Below, piece after piece: positions 32,425 to 44,104 of a stretch of DNA of 64,000 bases. The stretch covers positions 18,184,186 to 18,248,185 of the forward strand of contig OX235266.1 of assembly GCA_944472135.2 (NCBI GenBank), in the 5' to 3' direction. The position numbers and the translations under genes are program-made. Positions within the stretch are counted from its first letter, which is position 1; each line of letters begins with the position of its first letter. The notes beneath the pieces were generated by a model. That model had not been told where the DNA came from. It was given only the letters and a program-made list of their open reading frames with translations, and did not search any database. The DNA is from Trichobilharzia regenti. Taxonomy: Eukaryota > Platyhelminthes > Trematoda > Strigeidida > Schistosomatidae.

Positions 32425-34374
32425 CTAGGTTGGAAAATCGTCGCAGAGTTCATTTGCTGACTTCCTTCTATCAGCTATATCCTCAAATCTGAACGAAAAC
32501 ACGCCCATGTCATTGTATCGTAGAATATAGATGACTAACAAACACACGACATATCTCATCAACCAAGCGTAGAAACAGAGTAATTTACACCAAAGATAAT
32601 AACATTCAAATAGTAACTTGAAACTAGAAATGCCTTTATTCGTGCAAGTCAATTTAACAATTACTCTCTCGTTTACACTTGGCTTATCCTCACTAAACTG
32701 AGCAATATCTTTCGTCTTTTCAAATGCACCAATACTATCGTAGTCATTGCATATGATACTTGAGTTGATGGGCGTCTGTTTCATTGTGGATGACAACACC
32801 AACGACGACTGAGTGACACAAGTTGATGAACTTAGCGGTGGATCAGAAGCTATTGTTGCTCGGCTTTCAGATATTTGTCTAACTGCAAGATTACCACCAC
32901 TGCTGTTTTTCACTACTATTTCGGGTTTAACACTATCATCTGATGATAGGTGGGCCACACGCTGATCAATTACACTGACGGTTTGACAAGTATGCATGCC
33001 TTCTGCAACTGCATTTAATTCTACTTCACGTTCAAGTTGTACAGAACGTTTATTCAACTTAGCAGTAGTAGACATTCCCCTCATTTCATCATGATCAAAC
33101 AAAGACTAATCTGCACTATCAGGATCATTATCACAAATATTCAATTTACCGTCGACTTCATCATTATCAAAATCTTTAATAACAGTAGTAGACAATTTTG
33201 GTTCCTCCTCACAAATCCTTAAAGGTTCTATATCTTCACTCTGACTAGTTATACCTTGTAAACTTTTGGAGTCAGAACTGCACCATGAATCAGTAACTCT
33301 ATTCTGTGACACTCTATTCAACAATGGCTTACCAGTTGCAACTACAGACTTCTTCACAACACCGTTATCGTCACACAATTCGGAGTCAGACCTGGAGTTT
33401 ACATTTAGCTTGTCACTGAACTTGCTCACTGGTTCACAGTTCACTTCTGTATGCACTTCTTGCAAACGTTTGAAACACAACCGTGTTTGTCTTCCATCTT
33501 GTAACTTATCTGTTGAGCATGTACTACGAAACCTGTTGCACTCGCTAAGTTTATATGCATTACTAGACATCATGGAGCCTTCTCGATATCCACCTCTCTG
33601 AGGCCTACTCGTCATCAATGATTGCGTTTTACCCTCAGACTGCTCTATTCTAGGGGTGAGATTCAATATACTGGCAAACTTGCTCATAGATTGATTGGCA
33701 CTATTATTTACCAGTTTCAGGATATCATCAAACTTTGGCTCGATACCCTCATCCTCCATACGGGAGCTTATCTTCACCCACTTCCTTTGCAGTCGAGTAG
33801 GTAGGCGTCTTGCTATTACTTCTAGTATAAAACTCGAGTTGAGGTCATTCATGCGATTCATCGAAATCAAGGTATTCTTATAAGTCATAAGATTATCCAA
33901 AAACTCAGTGAGTGCCTGGGAGTCATCCTGTAATTGACCACCATTACCCTTAACAGCCTCGAATAATTTCCCTACAATCATCGTAGGTCTTCCAAACCTT
34001 CGACGTAGTATTCTCATAGCCTCGTAGTAGCCCTCTTTCGGCTTCATAATCTTACAGCACTGTATAGCTCTTGCAGCATCTCCAGTGCAATATCTCATCA
34101 AATACATTAACTTCGATTCATCATTTAATAAAAAGCCACTCAACATGATCTCAAACTCCTTTGCAAATTGTAAATAATCAGCCGGGTTTCCATCAAAACA
34201 CCGTGGTTCAAATTTAGGGAGTTTGATGTTCCTATTATCCCTGAACGGCGAAACAGTAACATCAACCATGTCATGCTTAACATCAGACACATCGTTACAA
34301 TTAACAGACAAGTCACCATGACTTACTTTCCTGTTTGCATCCAAGACACTCTGTCCCTTCTTTGACCCAGGCAT
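32425..34374 (-). pseudogene. GLE gag, copy B, one amber stop
   Basis: Exactly 1,950 bp like copy C, starting MPGSKKGQSV. One in-frame TAG near 33,103-33,105 splits it; the same stop is in copy A. The N-terminal two thirds follow copy A-type residues, while the C-terminal codons are a mixture (YAW of A beside LMRY and GV of C/D). The 3' side is C/D-like. This mosaic supports origin by recombination. Confidence 0.88.
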
Positions 34375-34538
34375 TGTTGAACTTGACCCAATTCCAAAAA
34401 CGTTCCAGATATTGCTTGTTCAAGGAGGAACTGACCGACACCAGAAAAGATGAACGGTGACTATCCAAACTGTCACCAGCTATTTGAATACGTCAGAAAA
34501 TGTTTCCGCCGTCAGAAACTGACTTCACTGTCAGAAAC

Positions 34539-34870
34539 TCTCAGCCACGTCTCGTAAACCGTCAATGCCCAGCTCTTGCTACGCTGGGACTCACTCTGCT
34601 TCTTGAAGTTTCTCAGAAACGCTTAGTAATAACGGACGAAAAACCAAAACACCGATTGGCTACTCGAGAATTCTTTATTGTAACACCAATATATAGGCAG
34701 CTTTAAAATTAAGTTTTAACTAAGGTTTCTGACAGTTTTGGTCTGACTTCTTTCTGAACAGCGACCGATGAGACGATGACTGTCGTATCGATGTCTCCGC
34801 GAAAATATAGGGAAGTTGGTTTTGAGCAAACAACCATGAATTGATCGTTAAATCTTCAAGTGCATTGACA
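34539..34870 (-). repeat. 5' LTR of GLE copy B (332-bp subtype)
   Basis: TCTCAGCCACG to ATTGACA, 332 bp. It matches the LTR of copy A and differs from copy B's own 3' LTR by blocks and length, so the two LTRs of this element do not come from one insertion. Followed by GACTG. Confidence 0.88.
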
Positions 34871-36910
34871 GACTGGGAATGTCGGAGACGACACTAAGTG
34901 TGTTCCCTGTGGGAAGTCTTCACGACTAGGTTATGTTCTTAAAAGTGACCAACTGCTTATCGAAAATGTCCAGATCATGACCTCCGAACGAATTAGTGAC
35001 CACTCAGTCATTGGATTCCATTGTATTCTCCTTGAGAACTTACAGTGTTACGCTACGAGACCATGTCGATGCTATAACATGGTTAACTACGCTGAAATGT
35101 GGAGGCTTTTTTCCCACTCAGAACGGCCCTTAGAATAGGTTACCTGCGGATGAACACTGGGAGGTGGTAAAAGAGATTATTCACACAGCAATCTCTTTAG
35201 TCAAGGCAGAGAGAAAGAAAAGGTCATCGTGGCTGAAGAAAGGTACGTAACGCATTCCGCAAGCAAAGTCGAAGGCCTGGTTTACGTGGCGAGTATCCAG
35301 GAGTCAGACCGATCATGACGCATGCCTGGAATTCAGGAACCGGTGCGACGTGAGAGTCAGGTGTGACCAGAGACTATTTCAGGCTAACTTTGCCAAAAAT
35401 CTCCTGGTGAACCCCAGAAGCCTATAGCGATTCATATCGGAAAGAAAACCAACTAACTGGGGGGCACCCACCCTAGTAGATCCAAACGGTCAATACCTCA
35501 TTAGTCTGCATATGGTTGAAACATTCAGTTTAGCCTTTGTCGAACAGTTAAACAGCAGCTTGGGTATTACTCGTACTCACCAAATGGTGGCAATACTTTT
35601 TTACCGCAGGAAAAGCTAGTGGCTAGTCCCCAGATAAATCCGGAAATAGTAGTGGGGAGGCTACAGAGACTCACATCTGAGAAGTCCCCAGGTTATGTTG
35701 ACATCGGGCCATCTGTTCTGAAACGGTGCCCCGAAGCTATCTGTAGGCTCTTATTCGAATTGTTCCAGCACTCAATAGGTTCAGGAAAACTGCCAAGGGA
35801 GTAAAAATGAGCCATCCTTTCTCCGATTTTCAAGGGTTGGGAAAGGCACCAGTTATAGACCAATAGCTCTACTCCCAGTGGTATCAGAAGTACTGGGAAG
35901 TATAATTGATGATCACATCGGGAGCACCTCTATAAGATGAATGGACTCCATGAAGCACAACATGGTTTCGTGAAAGGCAGATCCTGTGCAACAAACCTAC
36001 TATCAGCTTGGGACGATTGGACATAATGCTGGGATATGAATATTCCAATCCATGTAATCTTCCTAGACTTTAGGAAGGCATTTGACACAGTTCGCCATGT
36101 ACTTTTCCAACACAAAACAAGTCAGGCAGGCATAGGTAAGCCGCCGTCATGGCTGAAGGACTACCTAGCTGAAAGGATATCTTGCACTAATCTGATTATC
36201 CTGACATAGTTCTTCATCAGGAGTGTCGCAGGGTTCTTTCACAGGATCATTGATATTTTTGATTTTTATCAATGACTTACCATGCCGTCTAAGCTGCCCG
36301 ACTCGTCTATACGCTGACGATGTCAAGATATTAAGGGTAATAAAGTATTCGGAAGACTCATGTAGGTTGTAGGCAGATCTAAAGCTTCTTGAAGACTGGG
36401 CGGTGACAAATGAATTGACTTTCAAACTGTAAAGTGCAGAGTAGCGAAATCGCTCGCCTGTAGGCTGCAGAATGCAAGTTACATCCTGTGCAGCGAAAGC
36501 TTGTCCTGCACAACGTCGGAGGGTGACTCAAGTCTAGTTGTAATGAAAAAAATGAGCACAAGCGTAAATTACACGGGGGACGTAGTGAGGGTATATGCGG
36601 TCATACACTTTGCACATAAACTGTCAGGTGCACTCACTCCTGAGCTCTTTTTAAGGTTGTACAAAACATGCGCCAGACCGCACTTTGAAGTGCATAATAT
36701 CATTCCACTCCCATTGCTTAGGAGAAACTCAAACCTCTTGGAAACAGTTCAGAGACCGGGGACAAGAGGATTGGTTGGTCTCTGAAATAAACCGTATGAT
36801 GAAAGGCTAAAGAAATTAGGCTTATTCACGCTTAGCTATTGTTGGCTTAGGGGGGATTTCATTACTGCCTACAACATAAAAAATGACCAAAATCATCCAA
36901 ACAAAGGTGT
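34871..36910 (+). mobile_element. CR1-like LINE segment, tandem copy 2 (endonuclease end to RT)
   Basis: Broken plus-strand frames give LKSDQLLIENVQIM and SERISDHSVIGF (SDH motif closing the endonuclease), then KSPGYVDIGPSVLKRC (RT start), and near the end LRLYKTCARPHFEV and EVHNIIPLPLLRRN. It begins at the GACTG duplication and ends at GGTGT. The missing 3' end resumes at 44,463. Many frameshifts; inactive. Confidence 0.8.
36906..36910. repeat. GGTGT target-site duplication (left)
   Basis: GGTGT directly before the C-D array; repeated at 44,463-44,467. The same five bases also precede GLE copy B at 30,917-30,921. Confidence 0.85.
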
Positions 36911-37268
36911 TGTCGATCACGTCTCATAAACCGTTAATGCCCAGGTCTCGCTACGCTCGGGCCCACGCTGTTCCTTGAAGATTTCAGAAACGCTTAGTTA
37001 TAACGGACGAAAAAACCAAAACACCGATCTGCCGCTTGATATTTCTTTATTGTTACACCAACATATAAAAAGAATAAGTGAACTAAGGTCTGAAAACAAA
37101 TATTACAATAATAATTCACTGTATTACTTCTGACGATGTTTCACTCTTCTTTCTGAACAGCGACCGATGAGACGATGACTGTCGTATTGATGCCTCCGCG
37201 AAAATTGGGGAAGTTGATTTTGAGCAAACAACCATGAATTGATCGTTCAATCTTCAACTCCATTGACA
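36911..37268 (-). repeat. 3' LTR of GLE copy C (358 bp)
   Basis: TGTCGATCACG to ATTGACA. Shares AATTCACTG and CCATGAATTG with the outer right LTR at 44,105, as expected for the original pair. Confidence 0.92.
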
Positions 37269-37973
37269 CTCCCCGCCAAAAAAGGGATCCAACCCTTTTT
37301 TCCTTCACGACCAACGCACGTTGACTTGGATGCCATTGCGAGAACCTGGGTCACACGGACAGAGCTGAAATGGAAAACAAACAGAAAAGCCAACACACCA
37401 CAAGCATACCCACAGCACAATCTCACACATCGATGACGACCTGCGCCTCCAGATAAAGGCCTCCTCTTGACATCTTGCAACACAATCGCCACTCGCTAGA
37501 ATGACTCTTGCAGAATGCAATGTGACCATAGCACCACCTCACGATACACTACGCACATCCTCGTATCTACCCACTACCAATTACCACTGCAATCGCTGGT
37601 CACTCATTCTGCCTCAGTTCTAGTAGCGGTGACGCATGCGGGCCTCAGTCGTTTACACTCTTTCTCCCCGGCGTGTCGGACCGCAGCTAACAATTATCTC
37701 CGTGTGCATTTCATTCTCAGCAATAGCCTCCCCGGCGTATACGACCCATCTGCTGTCCTTAACATCAATCAATTCATTCATGGATGTAGAAGACTCGAAA
37801 CAACTTCAGAAGTAATCACGACGAAAATTTTGACAAAATTACGCAATAACAACAAGATACGAAAACAACGAGTAAACACAATGAATCCAAAAACACCAAT
37901 TGACATGACACACCACACGTATATACAAACAGTACAAACAACCTCGCCGATCATGTCTTGGTGGAATTCCTTT
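37269..37973 (-). other. GLE copy C polypurine tract and non-coding 3' region
   Basis: Homologous to 31,280-31,984. No domain recognised in any frame. Confidence 0.7.
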
Positions 37974-38400
37974 GAAGAATCGCAGGACTTATACCAGTAC
38001 GCCTACAACCCTTCTCAGGTTGACGATTGTAATTTGTGGAATGTACGGACACAAACAAGATTAACCAACAATTACATCAATTGGAACTCACACAATTATT
38101 TAACACAAACATATGTACAATCAACACATCAAATGTTGTGTATTCTGGCACGGCAAACTACCCTTGAAGAACTGTAGGACTTACAGCAGTACGCCTACAT
38201 TCCTTCTCAGGTTGATGATCTAAGTGGAAGTCGTCCGGACACAAACAGAATTACCAACAGCTAGATGACAGATGATATCAATTCAGTATATACAATATGA
38301 ACATATGTACAAAATCACACACCCAGCACATTGGACTGCTCATTGATGCGCTACCCTTTGAAGAATTGTAGGACTTACAGCAGTACGCCTACAACCCTTC
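37974..38400 (-). repeat. three stem-loop repeats of GLE copy C
   Basis: Stem-loops 37,974-38,014, 38,166-38,206 and 38,360-38,400. In element sense the unit next to gag has GAAGGGTTGTAGG pairing CCTACAATTCTTC. The next has GAAGGAATGTAGG with CCTACAGTTCTTC (one mismatch). The last has GAAGGGTTGTAGG with CCTGCGATTCTTC (extra G:U pairs). Loops are 15 nt. Confidence 0.9.
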
Positions 38401-38413
38401 TCAGGTTGACGCT

Positions 38414-40363
38414 CTAGGTTGGAAAATCGTCGCAGAGTTCATTTGCTGACTTCCTTCTATCAGCTATATCCTCAAATCTGAACGGCAACACGCCCATGTC
38501 ATTGTATCGTAGAATATAGATGACTAACAAACACACGACATATCTCATCAACCAAGTATAGAAACAGAGTAATTTACACCAAAGATAATAACATTCAAAT
38601 AGTAACTTGAAACTAGAAATGCCTTTATTCGTGCAAGTCAATTTAACAATTACTCTCTCGTTTACACTTGGCTTATCCTCACTAAACTGACCATTGATAT
38701 TCGTCCTTTCAAACGAACTGATACTACCATAGTCATTGCACAAGATACTTGAGTTGATGGGTGTCTGTTTCATTGTGGATGACAACACCAACGACGAATG
38801 ATTGATATCAGTTGATGAACTTAGCAGTGGATCAGAAGCTGTTGTTGCTCGACTTTCAGAAATTTGTCTACCTGCAAGACCACCACCACTGCTGTTTTTC
38901 ACCACTATTTCGGGTTTAGCACTATCATCTGATGATAGGTGGGCCACACGCTGATCAATTACACTGACGGTTTGACAAGTATGCATGCCTTCTGCAACTG
39001 CATTTAATTCTACTTCACGTTCAAGTTGTACAGAACCTTTATTTAACTTAGCAGTAGTAGGCATTCCCCTCATTTCATCATGATCAACCAAAGACAAATC
39101 TGCACTATCATGATCATTATCACAAATATTCAATTTACCGTCGACTTCATCATTTTCAAACTCTTTAATAACAGAAGTAGACAATTTTGGTTCCTCCTCA
39201 CAAATCCTTAAAGGTTTTATATCTTCACTCTGACTAGTTATACCTTGTAAACTTTTGGAGTCAGAACTGCACTCTGAAGCAGTAACTCTATTCTGTGACA
39301 CTCTATTCAACAATGGCTTACCAGTTGCAACTACAGACTTCTTCACAACACCGTTATCGTCACACAATTCGGAGTCAGACCTGGAGTTTACATTTAGCTT
39401 ATCACTGAACTTGCTCACTGGTTCACAGTTCACTTCTGTATGCACTTCTTGCAAACGTTTGAAACACAACCGTGTTTGTCTTGCATCTTGTAACTTATCT
39501 GTTGAGCATGTACTACGAAACCTGTTACACTCGCTAAGTTTATATGCATTACTAGACATCATGGAGCCTTCTCGATATCCACCTCTCTGAGGCCTACTCG
39601 TCATCAATGATTGCGTTTTACCCTCAGACTGCTCTATTCTAGGGGTGAGATTCAATATACTGGCAAACTTGCTCATAGATTGATTGGCACTATTATTTAC
39701 CAGTTTCAGGATATCATCAAACTTTGGCTCGATACCCTCATCCTCCATACGGGAGCTTATCTTCACCCACTTCCTTTGCAGTCGAGTAGGTAGGCGTCTT
39801 GCTATTACTTCTAGTATAAAACTCGAGTTGAGGTCACTCATGCGATTCATCGAAATCATTCCATTCTTGTAAATTAGCAAATTATCCAAAAACTCAGTGA
39901 GTGCCTGGGAGTCATCCTGTAATTGACCACCATTACCCTTAACAGCCTCGAATAATTTCCCTGCAATCATCGAAGGTCTTCCAAACCTTTGACGTAATAT
40001 GCTCATAGCCTCGTAGTAGCCCTCTTTCGGCTTCATAAACTTACAGCACTGTATAGCTCTTGCAGCATCTCCAGTGCAATATCTCATCAAATACATTAAC
40101 TTCAATTCATCATTTAATAAAAAGCCACTCAACATGATCTCAAACTCCTTTACAAATTGTAAATAATCAGCCGGGTTTCCATCAAAACACCGTGGTTCAA
40201 ATTTAGGGAGTTTGATGTTCCTATTATCCCTGAACGGCGAAACAGTAACATCAACCATGTCATGCTTAACATCAGACACATCGTTACAATTAACAGACAA
40301 GTCACCATGACTTACTTTCCTGTTTGCATCCAAGACACTCTGTCCCTTCTTTGACCCAGGCAT
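38414..40363 (-). CDS. GLE Gag-like protein, intact 649-codon copy (BEL/Pao-type)
   Basis: Starts MPGSKKGQSV and is open throughout. Residues ~51-205 match the layout of the BEL/Pao Gag domain (DUF1759): KLPKFEPRCFDGNPADYLQF, LMYLMRYCTGDAARAI, RQRFGRPSMIAGKLFEAV. Near residues ~275-310 CFKRLQEVHTEVNC resembles a CCHC knuckle with the second Cys replaced by Arg. The rest is acidic and low complexity. A hydrophobic stretch of about 40 residues near ~580-620 (YLWCKLLCFYTWLMR, YVVCLLVIYIL) could span a membrane, which is unusual for Gag. No protease or RT follows. Gag proteins assemble particles around RNA; this one presumably depends on, or has diverged from, a BEL/Pao partner. Confidence 0.85.
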   Translation of the reverse strand: MPGSKKGQSVLDANRKVSHGDLSVNCNDVSDVKHDMVDVTVSPFRDNRNIKLPKFEPRCFDGNPADYLQFVKEFEIMLSGFLLNDELKLMYLMRYCTGDAARAIQCCKFMKPKEGYYEAMSILRQRFGRPSMIAGKLFEAVKGNGGQLQDDSQALTEFLDNLLIYKNGMISMNRMSDLNSSFILEVIARRLPTRLQRKWVKISSRMEDEGIEPKFDDILKLVNNSANQSMSKFASILNLTPRIEQSEGKTQSLMTSRPQRGGYREGSMMSSNAYKLSECNRFRSTCSTDKLQDARQTRLCFKRLQEVHTEVNCEPVSKFSDKLNVNSRSDSELCDDNGVVKKSVVATGKPLLNRVSQNRVTASECSSDSKSLQGITSQSEDIKPLRICEEEPKLSTSVIKEFENDEVDGKLNICDNDHDSADLSLVDHDEMRGMPTTAKLNKGSVQLEREVELNAVAEGMHTCQTVSVIDQRVAHLSSDDSAKPEIVVKNSSGGGLAGRQISESRATTASDPLLSSSTDINHSSLVLSSTMKQTPINSSILCNDYGSISSFERTNINGQFSEDKPSVNERVIVKLTCTNKGISSFKLLFECYYLWCKLLCFYTWLMRYVVCLLVIYILRYNDMGVLPFRFEDIADRRKSANELCDDFPT

Positions 40364-40507
40364 TGTTGAACTTGACCCAATTCCAAAAACGTTCCAGATA
40401 TTGCTTGTTCAAAGAGGACTTGACCGGCACCAGGAAAGATGAACGGTGACTATCCAAACTTTCACCAACTGTTTGAATCCGCCAGATCTGTTTCCATCGT
40501 CAGAAAC

Positions 40508-40865
40508 TGTCAATCACGTCTCATAAACCGTTAATGCCCAGCTCTCGCTACGCTCGGGCCCACGCTGTTCCTTGAAGATTTCAGAAACGCTTAGTTATAA
40601 CGGACGAAAAAACCAAAACACCGATCTGCCGCTTGATATTTCTTTATTGTTACACCAACATATAAAAAGAATAAGTGAACTAAGGTCTGAAAACAAATAT
40701 TACAATAATAAATCACTGTATTACTTCTGACGATGTTTCACTCTTCTTTCTGAACAGCGACCGATGAGACGATGACTGTCGTATTGATGCCTCCGCGAAA
40801 ATTGGGGAAGTTGATTTTGAGCAAACAACCAAGAATTGATCGTTCAATCTTCAACTCCATTGACA
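40508..40865 (-). repeat. middle LTR shared by GLE copies C and D (358 bp)
   Basis: Acts as 5' LTR of C and 3' LTR of D. TGTCAATCACG to ATTGACA. Its right half matches the LTR at 30,922. Confidence 0.92.
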
Positions 40866-41570
40866 CTCCCCGGCAAAAAAGGGATCCAACCCTTTTTTCC
40901 TTCACGACCAATGCACGTTGACTTGGATGCCATTGCGAGAACCTGGGTCACACGGACAGAGCTGAAATGGAAAACAAACAGAAAAGCCAACACACCACAA
41001 GCATACCCACAGCACAATCTCACACATCGATGACGACCTGCGCCTCCAGACAGAGACCTCCTCTTGACATCTTGCAACACAATCGCCACTTGCTAGAATG
41101 ACTCTTGCAGAATGCAATGTGACCATAGCACCACCTCACGATACTCTACGCACATCCTCTTATCTACTCACTACCAATTACCACTGAAATCGCTTGTCAC
41201 TCATTCTGCCTCAGTTCTAGTAGCGGTGACGCATGCGAGCCTCAGTCGTTTACACTCTTTCTCCCCGGCGTGTCGGACCGCAGCTAACAATTATCTCCGT
41301 GTGCATTTCATTCTCAGCAATAGCCTCCCCGGCGTATACGACCCATCTGCTGTCCTTAACATCAATCAATTCATTCATGGATGTAGAAGACTCGAAACAA
41401 CTTCAGAAGTAATCACGACGAAAATTTTAACAAAATTACGCAATAACAACAAGATACGAAAACAACAAGTAAACACAATGAATCCAAAAACACCAATTGA
41501 TATGACACACCACACGTATATACAAACAGTACAAACAACCTCGCCGATCATGTCTTGGTGGAATTCCTTT
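40866..41570 (-). other. GLE copy D non-coding 3' region
   Basis: Homologous to 37,269-37,973 but closer to copy B at diagnostic sites (CCCGGCAAAAAAGGG). Confidence 0.7.
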
Positions 41571-41997
41571 GAAGAATTGCAGGACTTACACCAGTACGCC
41601 TACAACCCTTCTCAGGTTGACGATTGTAATTTGTGGAATGTACGGACACAAACAAGATTAACCAACAATTACATCAATTGGAACTCACACAATTATTTAA
41701 CACAAACATATGTACAATCAACACATCAAATGTTGTGGATTCTGGCACGGCAAACTACCCTTGAAGAACTGTAGGACTTACAGCAGTACGCCTACATTCC
41801 TTCTCAGGTTGATGATCCAAGTGGAAGTCGTCCGGACACAAACAGAATTACCAACAGCTAGATGACAGATGATATCAATTCAGTATATACAATATGAACA
41901 TATGTACAAAATCACACACCAAGCACATTGGACTGCTCATTGATGCGCTACCCTTTGAAGAATTGTAGGACTTACAGCAGTACGCCTACAACCCTTC
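41571..41997 (-). repeat. three stem-loop repeats of GLE copy D
   Basis: Stem-loops 41,571-41,611, 41,763-41,803 and 41,957-41,997, the same spacing as copy C. Confidence 0.9.
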
Positions 41998-42010
41998 TCA
42001 GGTTGACGCT

Positions 42011-43960
42011 CTAGGTTGGAAAATCGTCGCAGAGTTCATTTGCTGACTTCCTTCTTTCAGCTATATCCTCAAATCTGAACGGCAACACGCCCATGTCATT
42101 GTATCGTAGAATATAGATGACTAACAAACACACGACATATCTCATCAACCAAGTATAGAAACAGAGTAATTTACACCAAAGATAATAACATTCAAATAGT
42201 AACTTGAAACTAGAAATGCCTTTATTCGTGCAAGTCAATTTAACAATTACTCTCTCGTTTACACTTGGCTTATCCTCACTAAACTGACCATTGATATTCG
42301 TCCTTTCAAACGAACTGATACTACCATAGTCATTGCACAAGATACTTGAGTTGATGGGTGTCTGTTTCATTGTGGATGACAACACCAACGACGACTGATT
42401 GATATCAGTTGATGAACTTAGCAGTGGATCAGAAGCTGTTGTTGCTCGACTTTCAGAAATTTGTCTACCTGCAAGACCACCACCACTGCTGTTTTTCACC
42501 ACTATTTCGGGTTTAGCACTATCATCTGATGATAGGTGGGCTACACGCTGATCAATTACACTGACGGTTTGACAAGTATGCATGCCTTCTGCAACTGCAT
42601 TTAATTCTACTTCACGTTCAAGTTGTACAGAACCTTTATTTAACTTAGCAGTAGTAGGCATTCCCCTCATTTCATCATGATCAACCAAAGACAAATCTGC
42701 ACTATCATGATCATTATCACAAATATTCAATTTACCGTCGACTTCATCATTTTCAAACTCTTTAATAACAGAAGTAGACAATTTTGGTTCCTCCTCACAA
42801 ATCCTTAAAGGTTTTATATCTTCACTCTGACTAGTTATACCTTGTAAACTTTTGGAGTCAGAACTGCACCCTGAAGCAGTAACTCTATTCTGTGACACTC
42901 TATTCAACAATGGCTTACCAGTTGCAACTACAGACTTCTTCACAACACCGTTATCGTCACACAATTCGGAGTCAGACCTGGAGTTTACATTTAGCTTATC
43001 ACTGAACTTGCTCACTGGTTCACAGTTCACTTCTGTATGCACTTCTTGCAAACGTTTGAAACACAACCGTGTTTGTCTTGCATCTTGTAACTTATCTGTT
43101 GAGCATGTACTACGAAACCTGTTGCACTCGCTAAGTTTATATGCATTACTAGACATCATGGAGCCTTCTCGATATCCACCTCTCTGAGGCCTACTCGTCA
43201 TCAATGATTGCGTTTTACCCTCAGACTGCTCTATTCTAGGGGTGAGATTCAATATACTGGCAAACTTGCTCATAGATTGATTGGCACTATTATTTACCAG
43301 TTTCAGGATATCATCAAACTTTGGCTCGATACCCTCATCCTCCATACGGGAGCTTATCTTCACCCACTTCCTTTGCAGTCGAGTAGGTAGGCGTCTTGCT
43401 ATTACTTCTAGTATAAAACTCGAGTTGAGGTCATTCATGCGATTCATCGAAATCAAGGTATTCTTATAAGTCATAAGATTATCCAAAAACTCAGTGAGTG
43501 CCTGGGAGTCATCCTGTAATTGACCACCATTACCCTTAACAGCCTCGAATAATTTCCCTACAATCATCGTAGGTCTTCCAAACCTTCGACGTAGTATTCT
43601 CATAGCCTCGTAGTAGCCCTCTTTCGGCTTCATAATCTTACAGCACTGTATAGCTCTCGCAGCATCTCCAGTGCAATATCTCATCAAATACATTAACTTC
43701 GATTCATCATTTAATAAAAAGCCACTCAACATGATCTCAAACTCCTTTGCAAATTGTAAATAATCAGCCGGGTTTCCGTCGAAACATCATGGTTCAAATT
43801 TAGGAAGTCTAATGTTCATATTATCCCTGAACGGCGAAACAGTAACATCAACCATGTCATGCTTAACATCAGACACATCGTTACAATTAACAGACAAGTC
43901 ACCATGACTTACTTTCCTGTTTGCATCCAAGACACTCTGTCCCTTCTTTGACCCAGGCAT
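42011..43960 (-). pseudogene. GLE gag, copy D, single nonsense codon
   Basis: Same 1,950-bp frame as copy C. Codon 58 (43,787-43,789) is TGA where C has an Arg codon, and neighbouring codons differ by several substitutions. Downstream a 573-codon frame stays open from an internal Met. Confidence 0.88.
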
Positions 43961-44104
43961 TGTTGAACTTGACCCAATTCCAAAAACGTTCCAGATATTG
44001 CTTGCTCAAAGAGGACTTGACCGGCACCAGGAAAGATGAATGGTGACTATCCAAACTGTCACCAACTGTTTGAATCCGCCAGATCTGTTTCCATCGTCAG
44101 AAAC

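Noticed and set aside
44040..44104. Primer-binding site next to the GLE 5' LTR
   Set aside because: The bases directly inside the LTR (GTTTCTGACG in element sense) do not begin with TGG. TGG-containing words further in are 20-90 nt away, so no assignment was made.
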